In this document: positions 12,755-20,767 of the stretch, in pieces
How positions within the stretch are numbered: position 1 is the stretch's first letter
Layout of the letters: every line of letters begins with the position of its first letter
DNA from: Lateolabrax maculatus
Taxonomy: Eukaryota > Chordata > Actinopteri > Acropomatiformes > Lateolabracidae
Assembly: GCA_031216445.1 (NCBI GenBank)
Contig: CM062198.1
Span: forward strand, 4,712,001-4,776,000
Direction of reading: 5' to 3'
Length of the DNA stretch: 64,000 nucleotides
The notes under the pieces: model-generated
The model's database searches: none
Told to the model about the DNA's origin: nothing
What the model saw: the letters and a program-made list of their open reading frames with translations, nothing else
Made by a program: the position numbers and the translations under genes

Positions 12755-12953
12755 TCTTCCCCTTTCGACCCAACTCGGTCGATGCAGATGGCCGCCCACC
12801 CAGAGCCTGGTTCTGCTCGAGGTTTCTACCTGTTAAAAGGGAGTTTTTCCTCGCCACTGTAGCCAAGTGCTGCTCATGGTGGGAACTGTTGGGTCTCTGT
12901 AAATAATATTTTAAAGAGTATGGTCTAGACTTGTAGGTTTCATTGGAACCATT
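12755..12953 (+). repeat. Teleost dispersed repeat, 3' part truncated
   Basis: It contains a very common fish repeat segment: gatgcagatggccgccca, then ctggttctgctcgaggttt, then gagtttttcctcgccact, then tgggtctctgtaaataata. In full copies this is followed by a 'ggcgctatataaataaa' tail. That tail is missing here, because the sequence passes at about 12950 into the end of the DIRS element. Confidence 0.6.
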
Positions 12954-13179
12954 GTTCTCTGAGTGAAGAGACTATCCCTCTATCCAGCTACATATTCTGT
13001 ATGTATGGGGAATGTCCCCAGCTGACAGATGATGTGGCTCGTTATTTAACACACACCAGTCGTACTGGCACGCATGGGTATATAAGGCACAGGTGTGCGT
13101 GATTACTCTGGTTTTCCTTGATCGACACCTGATTCTGAGCGACCTGAAGGTGGAAAGATAGTCTCTTCACTCAGAGAAC
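12954..13179. repeat. DIRS 3' terminal structure: 23-bp perfect inverted repeat with 180-bp spacer
   Basis: gttctctgagtgaagagact (plus atc) at 12954-12976 has its exact 23-base reverse complement at 13157-13179. In addition ccagctacatatt occurs in direct orientation at 12984 and again at 13229. Inverted terminal repeats plus an internal complementary region are the hallmark of DIRS ends, and this lies downstream of the recombinase gene, where a 3' terminus is expected. The assignment to the DIRS terminus is inference; the repeats themselves are directly visible. Confidence 0.7.
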
Positions 13180-13654
13180 AACAGTTACAATATAGCCTAC
13201 AGTTCTGTATTGTATTGAGACTCTCCACCCAGCTACATATTCCATATGTTTGGGCACTGTGTAAGAGTTAGGAAGCAAAACAGTCACAGAATCCTAAAAC
13301 CATCACCAGTGCTCTAACCACATACACAACCTGATGAGCCCGTGCTTCAAACCAACTATATACAAATGTGCAATATTTACAAACCCCTGTGCTGGCAGGA
13401 CAGCCAGACACTGTCTGCTGCCACTGTATGCTCAGGAGCAAGGCGCTACCTAGAGCCTTACTGGCCCCGCAAAACACCAAGCCGGTGACCACGGGGGAGA
13501 AGGGGCCGCTCAAGTTAGCCCGCCAGACGCAGGGCTAACTGACAGGTTTAAGTGGCACCCCAATGCAGCTGGGCCACCAGACCTGTTGGGGAACTGTAGA
13601 CAATACATACCGCTGAGTAGCACACAAAACCAACTCCCCAAAGGGAGTGGATGC

Positions 13655-14196
13655 AGCCACATTCAGCCGGTAGAAGCCGACCAAGTAGCCGCTGTGCTGA
13701 TCTCAGCTAGAAAAGCCCCTTTTCATAGCACCTAGGAGGTTACACCCGCACGGGTTGAGTGTGCCCATACACTGGTAGTCCCGCTCTCTTGTATGCCTGC
13801 TGGATTACTTCTGTGATGTAGTGGGAAAGTCTAGCCTTTGACAGTGGTCTACCCAGACACTCCTGTTTAAAGCACACAAAGAGTTGGTTTGTTACCCTGT
13901 TGGGTGATGTACAACTCTAGCGCCCTAACAGGGAAAAGTGGGGACCACCTCTGCCTGTATTCCCCCTCTGCTTGCGGAGAAAAGAAGGGATAAAGCTCAA
14001 CCCTCTGGTTGAGTTGTAAATCTGAGAGAACCTTTGGGAGAAAGGCCGGGTTGGAATGCAGGATTACTCCCCCATCATCCGGCCTAAACCTGCAAAGACC
14101 CTCGTGGACTGATAGGGCTTGTAGTTCCCCCACTCTCCTTGCAGATGTCACTGCCAACAAAAATGTCATCTTGAGTGACAGCCATTTCAGGCTCAC
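13655..14196 (-). pseudogene. DIRS tyrosine recombinase, catalytic domain (broken)
   Basis: The frame at 14196-13867 reads FLLAVTSARRVGELQALS, which holds the first catalytic arginine (ARRVGE), then NPAFLPKVLSD and YPFFSPQ. Past the stop the C-terminal part can be followed in shifted frames: LSHYITEVIQQAYKRAGLP near 13820, then an altered HTQPVR where family members have HSTR, and GFYRLN with the nucleophile tyrosine near 13670. The altered His/Arg box and the frame breaks mean it is not functional. Confidence 0.75.
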
Positions 14197-14313
14197 CTAC
14201 TCAAGGGGTTCAAAGGGGTCGCCCTGCAGAGCCTCCAGGACCAGCTCCAGGTCCCAAGGCGAAACCGCAGGGGCCCTAACCTGAGGTCTGAGTCTCTGGG
14301 CGCCCTTCAAAAA

Positions 14314-14574
14314 TCATGCAATGAGGATACTACAGTCCTCAGAAAGCCTGCACCTCCCCACACAGGCTGCTTTGATGGCAGCCACCATACTTTTAAGGGT
14401 TGATAAAGCCTTCCCCCGTCCAACTGATCGTGAAAAAAATAGCAAAATCTCCTGAGAACCACATGTGAGTGGGTCAGCTTGATTTGCCCCACACCACAAC
14501 TCAAACACCCTCCAACGGTATGAGTATGCAGCCCTTGTAGATGGAGCCCATGCCTCCTGAAAGGTCTGTATCAC
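14314..14574 (-). pseudogene. DIRS tyrosine recombinase, N-terminal core-binding domain
   Basis: The frame reads IQTFQEAWAPSTRAAYSYRW, then FELWC and STLKSMVAAIKAAC. This is the SAM-like DNA-binding domain that precedes the catalytic domain in DIRS and Ngaro recombinases. It sits directly upstream, on the minus strand, of the catalytic fragment at 14196-13867. A frame break of about 120 bases separates the two. Confidence 0.75.
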
Positions 14575-14599
14575 CGTGTGTGCCCGACCTATTGCTTAG

Positions 14600-14936
14600 A
14601 GGCCGGTCCTTTCAGGGACCAGGCCCAAAACCGCAGCACCTGGGGAAAGTTGTGAAACAGAACCCCTTGAGCTTATGAAAACAGGTCCTTCCGGACCAGG
14701 AGCTCCCATGGTGCCCCGCATATCAACAGTGGGATGTCTGAGAACCAGTCCATGTGAAGCCAGTTTGGGGCAATCAAGACTAGCGACACTTCGTCTATCC
14801 AAATCCTCTGTAGGAGGGGAGGAAGGAGACCAAATGGGGGAAACGCATACAGAAGGCCTTGGGGCCACTGATGGGACATAGCATCTGTACTGAGGGTAGG
14901 GTTGTCCCTTCCAAGGGAGAAGAACAGTGAGCAGTG
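14600..14936 (-). pseudogene. DIRS pol C-terminal part (downstream of the gypsy insertion)
   Basis: The minus-strand frame reads HCSLFFSLGRDNPTLSTDA, HQWPQGLLYAFPPFGLLPP and SLVLIAPNW, typical of the C-terminus of DIRS RNase H/methylase-like pol. It continues directly from the frame interrupted at 20395 (FASGEST on the far side of the gypsy element). This proves that the gypsy element landed inside it. Confidence 0.75.
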
Positions 14937-14941
14937 GGTCG

Positions 14942-15469
14942 TGTGACACCGGTGGTTTAAAAGGACCAATGAACGGACACTGAAGATTCACATGCACAGG
15001 GTTTATTTCAGTATAGGGGAAGGTGGGACAGACGAGCAGGGGACCAATTTGCTGGGGAAGCGGGGACTCGAGGTAGACGACGAAGGGGAGAGGGTCCAGG
15101 TGAGGAGCGGGTCCAGAGCAGCTGGGCTACGCAGGGCAGGAGGTCTGAGGATACAGGAGGAGAGGGTCAAAACAGGCCAGGAAACATTGAGAAGCTAGGG
15201 GAGCAAAAAAAAAAAAAAACACTGGAGAGTCACGAAAAAATCACGAGGGAAGCAAAAGAGGAGCCGGATAAGTTACCGCATGAAAAACTGTAAAGATCTG
15301 GCGATGAGTGAATGCAGAGCCGGTGTATTTGAGCTGAGGTTGATGAGTGATGAGCTTCAGGTGTGCCCTGCTGTAGCTGCCAGAGTCTGGGATCCGCCCC
15401 TAGGATGGAGGAGAAACACAAGGAGGGGAGGAGAGCAACAACAGGGGCAGCACAGACACAGATGTAACA
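14942..15469 (-). repeat. 3' LTR of the gypsy element (528 bp)
   Basis: Matches the copy at 19866-20389 except for seven substitutions and an A run of 15 against 11. It starts tgtgacacc and ends gatgtaaca on the plus strand, with the inverted TGT/ACA ends usual for LTRs. Confidence 0.97.
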
Positions 15470-15482
15470 GTACCCCCCCCTC
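15470..15482 (-). other. Polypurine tract of the gypsy element
   Basis: On the minus strand the sequence between the pol stop codon and the 3' LTR reads gagggggggtac. This is a purine run directly against the LTR, the plus-strand primer position in LTR retrotransposons. The pol stop codon overlaps its beginning. Confidence 0.8.
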
Positions 15483-18400
15483 AACGGTCGCCACCTGGCG
15501 ACCCACCTGGCTTCTCCGGGTGAGCCTGGTGAAATTCCCTCACCAGTTCTGGATCAGTGATGAAGGAGCGAGGAATCCAGGAGCGCTCCTCCGGACCGTA
15601 ACCCTCCCAGTCGACCAGGTACTGGAACCCCCGCCCCCGGCGGCGCACATCCAGAAGGCGCCGAACGGAGTACACCAGGCCGCCATCAACCAGCTGGGGG
15701 GGTGGAGGGGGGTCGGTTGGAGGGCACAGAGGGCTGTCAGCAACAGGTTTTAACTGTGACACATGAAACACTGGGTGTACTCTGAGGGAAGATGGGAGCC
15801 TCAGTTTGACTGCAACTGGGTTTATGACCGACTGGATTTCGAATGGACCCAGGTAGCGAGGGGATAGTTTTCTGGAGTCTGTCTTCAGGGGGATGTTCTT
15901 GGATGATAACCAGACTCTCTGACCTTGTTTGTAAGCAGGTGCGGGGGTGCGGTGTCGGTCGGCTAGTTGACAGTTCCTTCTAGCTGAACGGAGCAGAGCA
16001 GAGCGAGCCTGCTTCCAAAGTCTGCGGCAGCGGCGAAGATGGTGTTGTATAGAAGGAACCGCAATCTCCCCTTCCTGGGCAGGAAAGAGAGGTGGCATAT
16101 ATCCTAGTGCACACTGGAATGGAGCCATACCTGTCGCAGAACTGGAGAGGGAGTTGTGGGCGTACTCTATCCACGCAAGATGGGTACTCCAGGACGCTGG
16201 GTTCTGGACGGCCACACATCGTAGGGCTGCTTCAAGGTTCTGGTTAGCTCGCTCCGCCTGCCCGTTAGACTGAGGGTGAAAACCAGAGGAGAGACTGACC
16301 GACGCCCCCAGAGCTGAACAAAAGGCTTTCCAAACCTGAGAGGTGAACTGAGGTCCCCGGTCTGAAACAATGTCCAATGGGATTCCATGGAGTCTAAACA
16401 CATTGGACACAAGTAGATCTGCAGTCTCTCGAGCGGAGGGAAGTTTGGGAAGCGCGACATAATGAACTGATTTGGAAAACCGATCCACAATAGTAAGTAT
16501 GACTGTGTTACCTTGTGATGGAGGCAGCCCGGTAACAAAATCCACTGCTATGTGGGACCAGGGACGACTGGGGATCGGTAGGGGATGGAGGAGACCTGCA
16601 GGGGTCGTGTGGGACGCTTTGCCGCGGGCACACACCTGGCAGGCAGCAACGAAGGCGCGCGTATCTGTGTCCATGGACGGCCACCAAAAGTGACGCTGAC
16701 GGAGCTGCACGGTCCTGTTGGCCCCTGGGTGGCAGGCAAAACGGGAGCAATGTCCCCACTGCAGGACCTGGGACCTCACTGCATTGGGCACAAAGCGTTT
16801 GCTGGGAGGTCCGTTCCCCGGATCAGGTTGGTCGCGGAGTGCCTCACGGATGCTGGACTCAATCTCCCATGTTAACGCTCCTACCACGCGGGAGGGAGGC
16901 AGAATGGTACCCTGACTCAAGGAGGCATCTGAAACAGAAAACTGTCTGGAGAGTGCATCAGGCTTGACATTCTTATTCCCTGGACGGTAAGTGATGGTGA
17001 AATTGAAACGGTCAAAAAACAAGGCCCACCGGGCTTGACGGGAATTCAAACGTTTCGCAGTTTGAATGTAAGCTAGGTTTTTATGATCGGTCCATACCAA
17101 GAACGGATGTTCTGCCCCCTCGAGCCAGTGCCTCCACTCCTCCAGGGACAGTTTTATGGCCAACAACTCCCGATTTCCCACGTCGTAGTTGCGTTCACAG
17201 CTGGTGAGTCTGCGGGAGAAAAAGGCACAGGGATGCAGCAGGTTGTCAGACTCACCACGCTGTGAGAGGACTGCCCCTACTCCCACATCTGAGGCGTCCA
17301 CCTCAACCACGAATTGGCGCCGGGGATCAGGTTGGATGATGATGGGAGCCGAGGTAAAGAGTCTCTTGAGGAGCTGGAATGCAGCCTCTGCCTGAGAGGA
17401 CCAGCGGAAGGGAACCTTGGAGGAGGTAAGTTGAGTTAAGGGGGCTGCGACAGAGCTGTAACCCTTTATAAACCTTCTGTAAAAGTTGGCAAACCCGAGG
17501 AACCTCTGCAACTCTTTCACCGAAGACGGGACCGGCCACTCTACGACGGCTCGGATCTTCTCAGGGTCTGCCATTACCTGCCCACTTTTGATGATGTAGC
17601 CCAGAAAAGTAACTGTGGCCGCGTGAAACTCACACTTCTCGGCCTTTACATACAGTCGATTCTCCAGAAGTCGCTGGAGAACCTGACGGACATGGGTCAC
17701 ATGCTCATCCATGGTATGGGAGAAGATCAGGATGTCGTCTAGATAGACAAAAACAAAACGGTTAAGGAAATCTCTCAACACATCATTTATAAGGGCCTGA
17801 AAGACGGCTGGCGCGTTGGTTAGGCCAAAAGGCATCACCAGATATTCAAAGTGGCCAAGTGGAGTATTAAACGCCGTCTTCCACTCATCTCCTTCTCGGA
17901 TACGGACCAGATGGTAAGCATTCCTCAGATCTAACTTGGTGAAGATGGTAGCACCGTGGAGGGGTTCAAAGGCAGAGGAAATGAGAGGCAGAGGATATTT
18001 ATTTTTTACAGTGATCTGATTGAGGCCACGAAAGTCAATACATGGGCGAAGTGATTTGTCTTTTTTACTCACAAAAAAGAAACCCGCCCCCAGAGGGGAC
18101 GTGGAGGGGCGAATTGTCCCAGCCGCTAAGGACTCAGCAATGTACTTCTCCACAGCCTCCCTCTCCGGTCGAGAGAGATTGTACAACTGGCCCGAGGGGT
18201 ACGGGGCTCCAGGAACGAGCTCAATGGCACAGTCATAGGGGCGATGAGGTGGCAGAGAGAGAGCACTTTCTTTACTGAAAACCCGGGCAAGATCCTGGTA
18301 GTTTGAGGGAATGAGGGAAAGGTCAGGAGGTGATAGTACGGATTGGGTGACGCGGCCCTCTGTGGGAGGAAGGGCGGATTGCAGGCAAACTTTATGACAG

Positions 18401-19068
18401 TGCTCACTCCAATTAATTATCTTGCCCGCTGTCCAGTCAATGTGTGGGTTATGGAGAACAAGCCAGGGGTGACCGAGAACAACGGGGGCAGATGGGGAGG
18501 ACAAAACTTTGAATGACAGACACTCACTGTGATTTCCTGACACCAGCAGCGGGATAGGGGTGGTTTGGTGAGTAACTCGGGAGAGAAATTTGCCATCCAA
18601 TGCTCTAACCACGATGGGGGGGTCCAAGGGTTCGGTGGAGCAACCGGCTTGCCACGCTACCGTCTCGTCAATAAAATTATCCTCAGCCCCGGAGTCAACC
18701 AAGGCGGCAAGCTGAAGGGGACCCGAAGGAGTACTCAGTGATACTTGGACCAAGAAACGCTTAGTGCGGGGAGGAGAGGAGTGAATTAGGCTCGCCCGGC
18801 GCTCCTCAACAGCGGACGAGCCTAGGCTTTTGGGCGTTTGAGGACAGGCAGCGATGAAATGCCCCTTTTGACCACAATACAAGCACTCCTTAGCTATCAT
18901 CCGCCTGTGCCGCTCCTCCGGCGTCAGACGGGTTCGACCCAGTTGCATGGGCTCGGGTTCGGGCCCTGGTCTGGGCGAGATGGGGGGTGCTTGACGAGGA
19001 GGAGGGTACACAGGGGATGGATGAACGGGGAACTGGACTGTGGGGATGGAAGAGCGGTGTGGCGCCGA
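15481..19068 (-). CDS. Gypsy pol: zinc knuckle, protease, RT, RNase H, integrase, chromodomain
   Basis: An open frame of about 1195 codons after the gag/pol frame break. It starts with the Pro-rich end and CCHC zinc knuckle of gag (CLYCGQKGHFIAAC, residues about 62-75). Protease has DSGA near 125. Reverse transcriptase has LDLRNAYH (380) and YLDD (442-445). RNase H has acidic residues in VDAS (591), NREL (634) and WTDHK (660). Integrase has an HHCC finger (773-813) and a D-D-E triad at about 843, 903 and 939 with the classic 35-residue last spacing. A GPF motif and a chromodomain (YLVDWEGYG near 1145) end it. All expected catalytic residues are present. It lacks its own start codon and depends on gag. 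In this lineage the chromodomain is thought to steer integration through histone marks. Confidence 0.93.
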   Translation of the reverse strand, partial: SAPHRSSIPTVQFPVHPSPVYPPPRQAPPISPRPGPEPEPMQLGRTRLTPEERHRRMIAKECLYCGQKGHFIAACPQTPKSLGSSAVEERRASLIHSSPPRTKRFLVQVSLSTPSGPLQLAALVDSGAEDNFIDETVAWQAGCSTEPLDPPIVVRALDGKFLSRVTHQTTPIPLLVSGNHSECLSFKVLSSPSAPVVLGHPWLVLHNPHIDWTAGKIINWSEHCHKVCLQSALPPTEGRVTQSVLSPPDLSLIPSNYQDLARVFSKESALSLPPHRPYDCAIELVPGAPYPSGQLYNLSRPEREAVEKYIAESLAAGTIRPSTSPLGAGFFFVSKKDKSLRPCIDFRGLNQITVKNKYPLPLISSAFEPLHGATIFTKLDLRNAYHLVRIREGDEWKTAFNTPLGHFEYLVMPFGLTNAPAVFQALINDVLRDFLNRFVFVYLDDILIFSHTMDEHVTHVRQVLQRLLENRLYVKAEKCEFHAATVTFLGYIIKSGQVMADPEKIRAVVEWPVPSSVKELQRFLGFANFYRRFIKGYSSVAAPLTQLTSSKVPFRWSSQAEAAFQLLKRLFTSAPIIIQPDPRRQFVVEVDASDVGVGAVLSQRGESDNLLHPCAFFSRRLTSCERNYDVGNRELLAIKLSLEEWRHWLEGAEHPFLVWTDHKNLAYIQTAKRLNSRQARWALFFDRFNFTITYRPGNKNVKPDALSRQFSVSDASLSQGTILPPSRVVGALTWEIESSIREALRDQPDPGNGPPSKRFVPNAVRSQVLQWGHCSRFACHPGANRTVQLRQRHFWWPSMDTDTRAFVAACQVCARGKASHTTPAGLLHPLPIPSRPWSHIAVDFVTGLPPSQGNTVILTIVDRFSKSVHYVALPKLPSARETADLLVSNVFRLHGIPLDIVSDRGPQFTSQVWKAFCSALGASVSLSSGFHPQSNGQAERANQNLEAALRCVAVQNPASWSTHLAWIEYAHNSLSSSATGMAPFQCALGYMPPLFPAQEGEIAVPSIQHHLRRCRRLWKQARSALLRSARRNCQLADRHRTPAPAYKQGQRVWLSSKNIPLKTDSRKLSPRYLGPFEIQSVINPVAVKLRLPSSLRVHPVFHVSQLKPVADSPLCPPTDPPPPPQLVDGGLVYSVRRLLDVRRRGRGFQYLVDWEGYGPEERSWIPRSFITDPELVREFHQAHPEKPGGSPGGDR

Positions 19069-19849
19069 GGGGGGGATTAGATCTCTCCCTACGTCTCTCC
19101 CTTAGGCGATTATCCAATCTCACTGCCAAAGAAATGAGGGAATCTAGGGAGACTGTCTCATCCCTGGCTGCTAGTTCGTCCTTGAGCTGTTCAGAGAGCC
19201 CCCTAAAAAAGGCACCTCGTAGCGCTGAATCATTCCACCCAGAACCCGCTGCTAAAATACGAAATTCTATTGAATAATCAGCCACACTACGCGTGCCCTG
19301 CCGCAGGGACAGAAGCTGACTAGAAGCTTCACGAGATTGTACAGAATGGTCAAAAACCTTTTTGAATTCCTCCACAAAGAGATTGTACGATCGGAAAAAC
19401 ACAGCAGAACCCTCCCATAAAGCTGTAGCCCAAACGAAGGCCCGCCCACGGAGTAGGCCCACTAGGTACTGCACCTTAGACTCTTCAGAGGAATATGTAT
19501 TGGATCTTTGTCCTAACACCAGGGAGCACTGGAGGAGAAAAGGCTTACACTTCAGGGGATCCCCGGCGTAGGGCTCGGGGTCTACCATGTGGGGTTCCCT
19601 AACGGAGACGGGGCTGCTGGGCTCCTCTGCAGAAGCAACAGGGATAGGGGGTAACACAGGTGGCTGAGGGAGAGTGAGTCGGGAGAGTTGAACAGTGATA
19701 GCTGAAAGTTGGTCAGTGATGGCGTTTACTTGCCCTGTGAGAGCAGCTGAGTTGCCCATGAGGCCTTCCAATAGATCATCGTGTTTCCGTAGCAGGGAAT
19801 CCTGGCTGGTGACCGCGTACCGGAGAGCTTCAGCGTCTGGGAGGTCCAT
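18890..19849 (-). CDS. Gypsy gag (319 codons, frame-broken before the zinc knuckle)
   Basis: The ATG at 19847-19849 (MDLPDAEALRY) lies only 16 bases inside the 5' LTR. An upstream frame within the LTR is not needed. The protein has an N-terminal helical region, a retrotransposon capsid core (PYAGDPLKCKPFLLQCSLV, then WATALW and FRSYNLFVEEF) and an Arg-rich RLRERRRER end. Capsids of this type gave rise to mammalian PEG10/RTL genes. After a run of seven G (plus strand 19069-19075) the frame no longer matches the family: the Pro-rich tail and CCHC knuckle continue in the pol frame. Gag therefore ends in an out-of-frame tail and stops at 18890, overlapping pol. The position of the break is read from the sequence; whether it is a mutation or a recoding site is open. 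Confidence 0.85.
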   Translation of the reverse strand: MDLPDAEALRYAVTSQDSLLRKHDDLLEGLMGNSAALTGQVNAITDQLSAITVQLSRLTLPQPPVLPPIPVASAEEPSSPVSVREPHMVDPEPYAGDPLKCKPFLLQCSLVLGQRSNTYSSEESKVQYLVGLLRGRAFVWATALWEGSAVFFRSYNLFVEEFKKVFDHSVQSREASSQLLSLRQGTRSVADYSIEFRILAAGSGWNDSALRGAFFRGLSEQLKDELAARDETVSLDSLISLAVRLDNRLRERRRERSNPPLGATPLFHPHSPVPRSSIPCVPSSSSSTPHLAQTRARTRAHATGSNPSDAGGAAQADDS

Positions 19850-19865
19850 TGTGGCCAGATCTTTC
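19850..19865 (-). other. Self-complementary primer-binding site next to 5' LTR
   Basis: Between the 5' LTR and the gag ATG there are only 16 bases, gaaagatctggccaca on the minus strand, with no match to a usual TGG-type tRNA primer site. Eleven of them (AAAGATCTGGC) are exactly complementary to GCCAGATCTTT inside the LTR at 20222-20212. This is the layout of Tf1-type self-priming, in which the first bases of the transcript fold back as primer. It is a prediction from sequence. Confidence 0.55.
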
Positions 19866-20389
19866 TGTGACACCGGTGGTTTAAAAGGACCAATGAACGG
19901 ACGCTGAAGATTCACATGCACAGGGTTTATTTCAGTATAGGGGAAGGTGGGACAGACGAGCAGGGGACCAATTTGCTGGGGAAGTGGGGACTCGAGGTAG
20001 ACGACGAAGGGGAGAGGGTCCAGGTGAGGAGCGGGTCCAGAGCAGCTGGGCTACGCAGGGCAGGAGGTCTGAGGATACAGGAGGAGAGGGTCAAAACAGG
20101 CCAGGAAACATGGAGAAGCTAGGGGAGCAAAAAAAAAAACACTGGAGAGTCACGAAAAAATCACGAGGGAAGCAAAAGAGGAGCCGGATAAGTTACCGCA
20201 TGAAAAACTGTAAAGATCTGGCAATGAGTGAATGCAGAGCCGGTGTATTTGAGCTGAGGTTGATGAGTGATGAGCTTCAGGTGTGCCCTGCTGTAGCTGC
20301 CAGAGTCTGGGACCCGCCCCTAGGAGGGAGGAGAAACACAAGGAGGGGAGGAAAGCAACAACAGGGGCAGCACAGACACAGATGTAACA
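19866..20389 (-). repeat. 5' LTR of the gypsy element (524 bp)
   Basis: Same TGT...ACA ends as the 3' copy. On the minus strand it runs from 20389 to 19866, followed at once by the predicted primer site and gag. It holds the element promoter. Confidence 0.97.
20212..20252 (-). promoter_or_regulatory. Predicted LTR promoter and transcript start
   Basis: If self-priming is right, the RNA begins at or near 20222 (GCCAGATC). About 25-30 bases upstream on the minus strand lies tcaaatacac (20252-20243), a weak TATA-like box at a plausible distance. The start site is inferred from the primer complementarity, not measured. Confidence 0.35.
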
Positions 20390-20394
20390 GGTCG

Positions 20395-20665
20395 ACTCCC
20401 CAGAGGCAAACATATCTGCAACTGCTGTCACAAAGCGACACCAGATCTCTGCCACCACCTCCGGATGGAGGCCCATTTTCCCGGTGCTTGGGATCCCATC
20501 TGGACAAGCGATCTGCTGGCTGATTCTCCGGCCTGGGCACCTGTACTGCTTTAAGGGAAATAAAGTGTGGAGACGCCCACAACCACAGCTTGTGCGCAAA
20601 GCTGCAAAGGCGAGGGGAGCCGAGGCCTCCGTGCCTGTTGATCTAGGCTGCTGCAACCGTACCAC
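20395..20665 (-). pseudogene. DIRS RNase H part (upstream of the gypsy insertion)
   Basis: Frames read INRHGGLGSPRL, then WLWASPHFISLKAVQVP, then ADRLSRWDP. After a frame shift they read GLHPEVVAEIWCRFV and FASGEST, which abuts the gypsy LTR. This order matches the RNase H region of DIRS pol. Two or more frame breaks show that it is dead. Confidence 0.7.
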
Positions 20666-20685
20666 AGCACATATAAGTGCAGTTG

Positions 20686-20767
20686 TTTGTTCTTCTTTTA
20701 GAGAAAATTTACCGTCTAGTCCGTTTAATACTGCTGCTTTAGCCAGCCGGGGAACGTGAGCTGCCAT
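20686..20767 (-). pseudogene. Short ATG exon resembling the N-terminus of RecQ-like helicases (uncertain)
   Basis: The minus strand has an ATG at 20765-20767 followed by MAAHVPRLAKAAV and then FSLKEEQTTAL. The latter resembles the 'LKxEQ..AL' segment just before the Walker A motif in the RecQ-like helicases found in many copies in fish genomes. No helicase motif follows, because the sequence passes into the DIRS remnant. The match is short and from memory, so it may be chance. Confidence 0.2.

Larger units (their letters stand above)
14942..20389 (-). mobile_element. Sushi-type (chromodomain) Ty3/gypsy LTR retrotransposon, near intact
   Basis: A 5,448-bp insertion bounded by LTRs that start TGT and end ACA, flanked on both sides by the 5-bp duplication GGTCG (14937-14941 and 20390-20394). 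Internal order on the minus strand is 5' LTR, short leader, gag, pol (protease, RT, RNase H, integrase, chromodomain), polypurine tract, 3' LTR. Aligned by eye, the LTRs differ at seven substitutions in 524 positions (about 1.3%) plus one A-run length change, so the insertion is recent. The only coding defect I can see is a one-base frame break between gag and pol. The C-terminal chromodomain and the lack of a usual tRNA-type primer site place it in the Tf1/sushi group. Confidence 0.95.
12954..20665 (-). mobile_element. Degenerate DIRS-type tyrosine-recombinase retrotransposon, split by a gypsy insertion
   Basis: The minus strand carries, in order, part of a DIRS pol (20665-20395: INRHGG, WLWASPHFISLKAVQVP, ADRLSRWDP), then the gypsy insert. 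After it the same domain resumes (14936-14680: HCSLFFSLGRDNPTLSTDA, YAFPPFGLLPP), followed by a tyrosine recombinase (14574-13867) and a 3' tail with inverted repeats. The upstream RT part is missing. Several frameshifts and stops separate the pieces, so the element is inactive. DIRS elements use a tyrosine recombinase in place of an integrase and leave no target duplication, so the outer ends are approximate. Confidence 0.8.
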
